DNA of 5,779 bases from Desulfurococcales archaeon. GTDB lineage: Archaea > Thermoproteota > Thermoprotei_A > Sulfolobales > NBVN01. The stretch's first letter is position 1; every line of letters begins with the position of its first letter. The notes under the pieces were generated by a model that had not been told where the DNA came from, searched no databases, and saw nothing but the letters and a program-made list of their open reading frames with translations. The stretch lies in the NCBI GenBank assembly GCA_021163585.1, contig JAGGTW010000040.1:1-5779 (forward strand), in the 5' to 3' direction. A program made the position numbers and the translations under genes. This document shows positions 1-3,697 of the stretch, piece by piece.

Positions 1-778
1 CATATATTACTGCGTCAATACATGTTCCTAGGCCATGAATTTCTTTGACTTCTAAAACAACACCTTTAGCAGGTCCTTCAGTAAACATTATCTTCTTGGT
101 TAAGTATTTCTGAGTTATACCTGCTAGAACAGCTAAAAGCTCTGGTATACCCTCACCTGTTTTTGCAGAAACAGGTACTATAGCAATAGCTTTTGTAAAG
201 TCACGAATCCTGTCAAATCTCTCTGCAGGAAATCCTAAACTTGATAATTGACCTATTATTGTGTAAATACGTCTTTCTAATTCTTCAATAACTCTAGGAC
301 TCTGCTTCCTAGCCGTAAATAAGAACGGCTCATTAGGGTACGACCTCCACCCGTAAATCCTATCTATTTTATTAGCTGCGACAACAAAGGGCACTCTCCT
401 GCTTTTTAAAATCTCAATGCTTTCGATCGTCTGCCTCTTTACTCCTTCCATTACATCTATCACTAATATGGCAAAGTCGGCTATGCTTCCACCTCTTTTC
501 CTTAAATTACTGAACATCTCATGGCCTGGTGTATCTATAAATAGGAGTCCAGGAAGTTTCAACTTTATAGGAAAAAGCGACTTCAGCGGCTCAGTTATTT
601 TTTCAATAACGGATAGCGGAATCATAGAAGCACCTACGTGTTGCGTCATCTCGCCAGGCTCCTTCCTTACTACAGCTGTCCCACGTATTTTATCAAGTAG
701 GGTTGTTTTCCCATGATCTACGTGGCCTAGAACTACCACTATAGGTGATCTAAGCCTCACTGATTCTCTGCTCACCAT
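1..778 (-). CDS. infB: Translation initiation factor aIF5B (IF-2 family), N-terminal 259 residues, cut by window edge
   Basis: Seen: the minus-strand reading frame opens at ATG 778 and stays open to the window edge. The GTPase motifs appear in order: P-loop GHVDHGKTTLLD (residues 18-29), switch I around MTQHVGAS (44-51), DTPGHE (82-87), NKID (136-139) and SAKTGEG (204-210). The start of the beta-barrel domain II follows (about 230-259). Family knowledge: this is the archaeal/eukaryotic-type IF2, a cytoplasmic GTPase that promotes ribosomal subunit joining; archaeal members are about 600 residues, so roughly half is missing here. The start is fixed by an in-frame TGA just upstream and by GGTG six bases before the ATG. 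No intein interrupts the P-loop. It lies 128 bases downstream of the aRF1-like gene on the same strand, and no clear separate promoter is visible between them, so co-transcription is plausible but unproven. Confidence 0.97.
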   Translation of the reverse strand, partial: MVSRESVRLRSPIVVVLGHVDHGKTTLLDKIRGTAVVRKEPGEMTQHVGASMIPLSVIEKITEPLKSLFPIKLKLPGLLFIDTPGHEMFSNLRKRGGSIADFAILVIDVMEGVKRQTIESIEILKSRRVPFVVAANKIDRIYGWRSYPNEPFLFTARKQSPRVIEELERRIYTIIGQLSSLGFPAERFDRIRDFTKAIAIVPVSAKTGEGIPELLAVLAGITQKYLTKKIMFTEGPAKGVVLEVKEIHGLGTCIDAVIY

Positions 779-906
779 TCATCACACCTAAACCTAATAA
801 TGTAGTTCTAAGTAATTAATAGTTCAGTTTTTAGCACACTGCTTCTTAAGGAAGATTTCCTGGTGGTAGTGTATGATTAATATCCGTTATTGCTTTAATC
901 CGTTCA

Positions 907-2010
907 TTAACTTATCTGGTATCTGAGAACAGCTACGATACCGCCAAAAGTCTTCTTTATCCACATATAATCAGGTAGTTTTTCGTCAATCACGTATATT
1001 TCAGCACCTTTTTTCTTGGACCTCTCGATTATTTCTTCTAATCTAGGGTGGTCTGCTGTGATGATGATGTATTTTACAGCCCCTATTTCTAGAGCATCAA
1101 GGATATCTTTCTCGCCGTAGGTAGCTAGACCATCGTCCTTGGCTAAGTGGTAATTGAATTCCTCTATGGCCTTGTAAGTTCTAATGTATGCATGATCCTT
1201 AATTATGTCTTCAGCTCTGAGGACAAGCTCACGTAAGCCAGGCTCTCCCTGACTACTTACGTCAATGAGTTTACTTATCATTAACTTCTGCAGTCTGTAG
1301 TCGAGGTAGTTTTCCCTTATAAAGCTGAGCTTCGTGTATCCAGGACCCCCTATGAGAACCCCCCTTAGCTTACCCTGCTCTAGTAGTGGTACGAAGTGTG
1401 CGTTAGCCTTCTCAGCTACACGTTTAAAGAAGTCTTTCGTCATCTCCTCAATAATTCTGTCAAACCTTCTTTGAGACCAGCCTCCCCTGCTGTGCTTGCT
1501 TGGTACGTAACCTTCAATTTCTTCAAGTACCACAACTACATTACCTTTTAGGAGACCTATCGTAGCTTCATCTCTTTCTATAACGATTAATCCATAAATG
1601 TCCTTTTCTTCAATTAGGTCTTCGAGGAATTCTGTGTGGAACCACTTATCAGTTCTATAGAAATAGATATTGATCTTCTCTGGAGGTTCAAAAATTAACG
1701 TAATAAAGTCGCCTGTCTCTTCATTTTCGCCAGCAAATATGACCAAGCCGTTCGGCGGGATCTTATTAATTCTCAGTAATCTATCGATAGCTGCGGACAA
1801 CGCGGCCTGTACTCTATCTCTAGTACGCTTCAACTTAATGTTCTCTGTTATTGAGTATTCCTGTCTTAACATATTGACGACATCACTCACAGGCCTTCCA
1901 GGGGGTATGTATAGACTCAGGAGAGTTGTAGCTCTAGCTTTCCACTTCTTTAATTCTTTAACTATCCTCCTCAGCTCCTCTTTAGTTACCCTGTACTCGC
2001 TAAATACCAA
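907..2010 (-). CDS. prf1: Peptide chain release factor aRF1/eRF1-family protein with GGW in place of GGQ
   Basis: Seen: 367 residues covering the three eRF1 domains. The N domain has LYIPPG (33-38) and NIKL (57-60), the M domain has SRGGWSQRRFD (174-184), and the C domain ends with FGGIVAVLRY close to the C-terminus. Family knowledge: canonical aRF1 reads all three stop codons and releases the peptide through GGQ; Pelota is the paralogue without GGQ. Overall layout and flanking residues (SQRRFD after the motif, NIK, IPPG) follow aRF1 rather than Pelota. Odd: Gln is Trp178 (TGG codon). The GTS-type motif reads ATT (27-29), TASNIKS reads ITENIKL, YxCxxxF reads YRTDKWF (118-124), and the protein has no Cys, so the zinc mini-domain is absent. 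The start is TTG 2010, right after an in-frame TGA and abutting GGTGA; the N-terminus aligns with full-length aRF1. It is either a paralogue that lost hydrolysis or a highly diverged release factor; the gene symbol marks family only. Confidence 0.9.
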   Translation of the reverse strand: MVFSEYRVTKEELRRIVKELKKWKARATTLLSLYIPPGRPVSDVVNMLRQEYSITENIKLKRTRDRVQAALSAAIDRLLRINKIPPNGLVIFAGENEETGDFITLIFEPPEKINIYFYRTDKWFHTEFLEDLIEEKDIYGLIVIERDEATIGLLKGNVVVVLEEIEGYVPSKHSRGGWSQRRFDRIIEEMTKDFFKRVAEKANAHFVPLLEQGKLRGVLIGGPGYTKLSFIRENYLDYRLQKLMISKLIDVSSQGEPGLRELVLRAEDIIKDHAYIRTYKAIEEFNYHLAKDDGLATYGEKDILDALEIGAVKYIIITADHPRLEEIIERSKKKGAEIYVIDEKLPDYMWIKKTFGGIVAVLRYQIS

Positions 2011-2031
2011 TCACCAAAATCTGTACTAGCA

Positions 2032-2072
2032 ATTAAGGGTTATTAAGTCATTAAGTAGAACCAGTGCTTAAT
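2032..2072. repeat. ATTAAG hexamer cluster with one inverted copy
   Basis: ATTAAG occurs at 2032, 2042 and 2050, about one helical turn apart, and the inverted form CTTAAT occurs at 2067-2072. The cluster lies just upstream of the TTG start of the aRF1-like gene. It overlaps the only TATA-like element there, so it may simply reflect an AT-rich promoter, or it may be a regulator site. Confidence 0.3.
2040..2047 (-). promoter_or_regulatory. Candidate TATA box of the aRF1-like gene
   Basis: Read on the minus strand this is CTTAATAA. Transcription starting about 26 bases away would begin near 2017, giving a leader of only about seven bases before TTG 2010. That fits a leaderless or near-leaderless message, which archaea use often. 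The element is a weak match to the consensus. Confidence 0.4.
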
Positions 2073-2092
2073 TAGTGTTGTTGAGTCATGAA

Positions 2093-2100
2093 CTTTAAAA
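2093..2100 (+). promoter_or_regulatory. Candidate TATA box of the 59-residue protein gene
   Basis: CTTTAAAA stands 37 bases before the TTG start at 2137. A start of transcription near 2122 would give a leader of about 15 bases that includes the CGGGG stretch at 2126-2130, a possible ribosome binding site. Confidence 0.45.
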
Positions 2101-2136
2101 CATATTACTAATCAAAGATTCTGGTCGGGGTTACAC

Positions 2137-2316
2137 TTGAAGAGGCTTGTAATTTATGTAGGGTACGATTACAAGAGTGCGTCACTGATTAGAAGAGTTA
2201 AGAATTTTAAGGAGTTCTTTGACGACATAAGGATAATCTATGTACCGGACTTTGATGGTGAGGTGCTGGAGGAGCTGTCAGTTCCGACAGTAGTGGTAGA
2301 GGAGGTAACAGCCTAA
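2137..2316 (+). CDS. Small thioredoxin-fold-like protein without CxxC (59 residues, TTG start)
   Basis: Seen: TTG 2137 opens a frame of 59 codons ending in TAA. It begins MKRLVIYVGYDYKSASL and contains IRIIYVPDFDGEVLEELSVPTVVVEE. The predicted order is strand (3-8), helix (13-28), strand (32-36), helix (41-47), then SVPTVVV (48-54). Family knowledge: SVPTVVV resembles the cis-proline strand of thioredoxin/glutaredoxin folds. Odd: where the redox CxxC would sit (after the first strand) there is YDYKS, and the protein has no cysteine, so a redox role is unlikely. It also stops right after the third strand, shorter than usual thioredoxin domains. Support for being real: a TATA-like box at 2093, CGGGG 6-10 bases before the start, and codon use and hydrophobic patterning typical of protein. 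It ends 13 bases from the end of the convergent Cys-rich gene. Function unknown. Confidence 0.72.
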   Translation: MKRLVIYVGYDYKSASLIRRVKNFKEFFDDIRIIYVPDFDGEVLEELSVPTVVVEEVTA

Positions 2317-2329
2317 TTTAATACTATGT

Positions 2330-2743
2330 CTATTTGGTGGGTCCGGTACGTTGTCCTACCTTCCGGAATGGACAGTCCTCCCATTTAGTCTCGCATGAGT
2401 AAACTTCATAACGTGTCAGGTACCTGCCGAGTACCTTACATGCAGCTAAGTAGCAACCACTCTCATGCTTCTCTACTACTAAGTAGTTGCATGTAGACCT
2501 AGGTATGTTAGTGAGGGAGTGAATTAGAAGTAAGGGCTTACCGAAGAATCCAGGGCGGTAGGGCTTAACGGTGTCCCCTGGCTCTCGGTAGTACCTGCAT
2601 GTTCGATATATCTCTTGATCACCTAAGCACCTAGCAGGTATCACGGGCTCGTTTGAGGGGGATTCAAGAATGGGTGAAGTACAGACGCCTTCACGGTACC
2701 ACGGGCATGGCATTCGCTCAGTACACCATTTAAATAATCGCAC
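2330..2743 (-). CDS. Cysteine-rich protein of unknown function, probably metal-binding (two four-Cys modules)
   Basis: Seen: 137 residues if started at GTG 2743, or 127 if started at the in-frame ATG 2713 (residue 11); stop TAG. Ten cysteines at 7, 13, 21, 39, 49, 85, 97, 102, 117 and 124. They form two similar groups: C13-P-W-Y...C21...C39...C49 and C85-N-Y-L...C97...C117...C124-P. The spacings are 7, 17, 9 and 11, 19, 6. Inference: each group could hold zinc or an iron-sulfur cluster; eight of ten Cys fit this, with C7 and C102 left over. No signal peptide or membrane segment is visible, so it is probably cytoplasmic. The plus-strand protein at 3242-3571 carries a similar module. Start: TATA-like boxes at 2754-2767 would place transcription starts near 2730-2739, inside the GTG frame, which favours ATG 2713. 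I do not recognise the family. Confidence 0.78.
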   Translation of the reverse strand: MRLFKWCTERMPCPWYREGVCTSPILESPSNEPVIPARCLGDQEIYRTCRYYREPGDTVKPYRPGFFGKPLLLIHSLTNIPRSTCNYLVVEKHESGCYLAACKVLGRYLTRYEVYSCETKWEDCPFRKVGQRTGPTK

Positions 2744-2753
2744 TAGCGAGTAT

Positions 2754-2767
2754 TTATAAGCTTATAA
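2754..2767. promoter_or_regulatory. Perfect 14-base palindromic double TATA element between divergent genes
   Basis: TTATAAGCTTATAA reads the same on both strands and holds a TATA-like half in each direction. It lies between the Cys-rich gene (minus) and the winged-helix gene (plus). For the plus gene it predicts initiation at about 2783-2791, a 9-17 base leader before ATG 2800. For the minus gene it predicts initiation near 2730-2739. Confidence 0.6.
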
Positions 2768-2799
2768 GCCGTAAACACTAAAACCAACGGGGTTCCTGA

Positions 2800-3087
2800 A
2801 TGGAGGAACTAGGGAACGAAAGAAATGACCCAATGAAGAAATTAGGACTGAAGGTTGTTTATGAAGATTCTGAAGTTGTTGTCGTTAGGGCGCCGACTGA
2901 GGACCAGTTGATTAGGATCATTACGGACTTACTGAGAGATAAGCCGATGACTGTTAAGGAGTTACACTCTATTCTATCTGGTTTAGCTAGTGAAGACAAG
3001 ATAAGGAGAGCCCTCACAAGGCTTGTCAATGATGGAAGAGCAATAGTGTCGCATGACGGCAGGTTCTCAATAGTGGGTCTCGAGTAA
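2800..3087 (+). CDS. Small winged-helix DNA-binding-like protein (95 residues)
   Basis: Seen: after a short charged N-terminus comes a strand-rich segment, LKVVYEDSEVVVVRAP (17-32). A helix follows (33-46), then the pattern KPMTVKELHSIL (48-59), SEDKIRRALTRLVNDG (64-79, the likely recognition helix) and a beta wing, AIVSHDGRFSIVG (81-93). Family knowledge: this order is that of winged helix-turn-helix proteins, usually DNA-binding regulators, though some bind RNA or act in protein complexes. No ligand domain or cysteine is present. The start at ATG 2800 has GGGGTT shortly upstream and fits the TATA element at 2754-2767; ATG 2833 (residue 12) is a possible alternative with a poorer ribosome site. 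It is transcribed away from the Cys-rich gene, and the heptamer-rich region follows its stop, so it could regulate either neighbour. That target is inference only. Confidence 0.82.
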   Translation: MEELGNERNDPMKKLGLKVVYEDSEVVVVRAPTEDQLIRIITDLLRDKPMTVKELHSILSGLASEDKIRRALTRLVNDGRAIVSHDGRFSIVGLE

Positions 3088-3119
3088 GGACTCGCCTTCC
3101 ACTTCAGGAGTTCTAGAGA

Positions 3120-3215
3120 ATTTAGGTGTGTTTTTCCTGAAAATACCTAAAGGAAAATGTTAATATTTAGTATTGTAATTACCTAAATAGTACAGTAAGA
3201 GTTGTAGTACCTAAA
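3120..3215. repeat. ACCTAAA heptamer repeats upstream of the small Cys protein gene
   Basis: ACCTAAA occurs at 3145-3151, 3181-3187 and 3209-3215, and its inverted form TTTAGGT at 3121-3127. The first inverted pair (3121/3145) forms a seven-base dyad separated by 17 bases. An overlapping alternative dyad pairs TTTTCC (3132-3137) with GGAAAA (3152-3157). The cluster fills most of the 154-base gap before the gene at 3242. It may be a repeated operator, or RNA structure at the end of the winged-helix message. Confidence 0.45.
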
Positions 3216-3229
3216 TTCATGCGTCCCTA

Positions 3230-3237
3230 GGAGGTGA
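3230..3237 (+). promoter_or_regulatory. Full-length Shine-Dalgarno site of the small Cys protein gene
   Basis: GGAGGTGA is the exact complement of the archaeal 16S rRNA 3' end core and ends four bases before ATG 3242. It is the strongest ribosome site in the window and fixes this start. Confidence 0.85.
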
Positions 3238-3241
3238 GAAA

Positions 3242-3571
3242 ATGAGTGCGAAAATAAGTGAGGATGAGCTGAATAGTGTCTTAACTGCCACACTACCTAA
3301 GCAAGAAAAGAAAGACCCTAAGAAGAGGTGGATAGAGCGGATGATCAGGTCAGCTAAGCTATACCACAAAATATGTCCGTACTATGATAAGAAGACAACT
3401 AATTGCTTTATAAAGCAGTTACACATGTATAAGAGGTCTAGATGTGATAGGGACGGAAGGTTTGAGGGATGTCCTGTACTAGTAGAGTTTCTGGAGAGAA
3501 CGTACGATAAATTAAAGAGTGAGGGCACTCCCTTACCCATGGACTTCAGAGATCTTCCAATGGTATTCTAG
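3242..3571 (+). CDS. Small four-cysteine protein of unknown function (109 residues), probably metal-binding
   Basis: Seen: a charged N-terminal tail (1-30, many Lys/Glu), then a helix RWIERMIRSAKLYHKI (29-44). The Cys module follows: C45-P-Y-Y, C55, C68, C77-P, with spacings 9, 12 and 8. After that come a helix VLVEFLERTYDKLKS (79-93) and a Pro/Met-rich tail ending MVF. Inference: the four Cys could bind zinc or an iron-sulfur cluster. The module resembles both halves of the minus-strand protein at 2330-2743 in the CP-x-Y opening, in the spacing range and in the final C-P. A further similarity is W-x-E-R-M here against W-C-T-E-R-M there. The two may be distant relatives. No signal peptide or membrane segment is visible. 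The start is set by a perfect GGAGGTGA. The gene stands alone between two intergenic gaps of 154 and 126 bases. Family not recognised. Confidence 0.85.
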   Translation: MSAKISEDELNSVLTATLPKQEKKDPKKRWIERMIRSAKLYHKICPYYDKKTTNCFIKQLHMYKRSRCDRDGRFEGCPVLVEFLERTYDKLKSEGTPLPMDFRDLPMVF

Positions 3572-3619
3572 CACAGGGTTAAGAAATTTAAGTAATGTTT
3601 GCTTAGTGGCTTCGAAAAA

Positions 3620-3639
3620 ATTTACGTAAGCATGTAAAT
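3620..3639. repeat. Inverted repeat upstream of argS
   Basis: ATTTAC (3620-3625) and GTAAAT (3634-3639) form a six-base dyad with an eight-base spacer, about 60 bases before the argS start and just upstream of its AT-rich promoter. It is in the place of an archaeal operator or activator site, but AT-rich dyads arise easily by chance. Confidence 0.3.
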
Positions 3640-3660
3640 AATAAAATTTTAATTTTAAAT
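3636..3660 (+). promoter_or_regulatory. AT-rich promoter region of argS with two TATA-like boxes
   Basis: This stretch is A/T only. It offers TATA-like boxes at 3636-3645 (predicted initiation near 3667) and at TTTTAAAT 3653-3660 (predicted initiation near 3683). Which one is used decides whether the CACCTC segment at 3670-3675 is part of the message. Confidence 0.5.
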
Positions 3661-3670
3661 CTCTAAAAGC

Positions 3671-3689
3671 ACCTCTTTTATTGTGAGGT
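3671..3689 (+). promoter_or_regulatory. Leader hairpin that would pair with the argS ribosome binding site
   Basis: ACCTC (3671-3675) is the exact complement of GAGGT (3685-3689), with a nine-base loop. GAGGT is the ribosome site, eight bases before ATG 3698. The upstream strand CACCTC is itself identical to the anti-Shine-Dalgarno core of 16S rRNA. With only five pairs the hairpin would be weak at high growth temperature. Confidence 0.4.
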
Positions 3690-3697
3690 AGTCTAAA

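Noticed and set aside
417..716. Plus-strand open frame of 99 codons
   Set aside because: It lies entirely antisense to the aIF5B GTPase domain, whose motifs are unmistakable; low-complexity Ser/Thr/Pro/Ile content is typical of a shadow frame.
690..730. Intein in the aIF5B P-loop
   Set aside because: This is a known intein position in IF2 proteins, but the P-loop and the following switch I are continuous here.
1058..1068. TGATGATGATG as a possible C box of a C/D guide RNA
   Set aside because: It is inside the aRF1-like coding sequence, and no CTGA D box is found at the usual 50-60 base distance.
1670..2029. Plus-strand open frame of 119 codons
   Set aside because: Antisense to the N domain of the aRF1-like gene; no ribosome site and no recognisable pattern.
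3121..3157. H-type pseudoknot from the two interlocked dyads
   Set aside because: The second strands of the two stems are directly adjacent with no linker to cross a seven-pair stem, so both stems are unlikely to form together; alternative hairpins or DNA sites are more reasonable.
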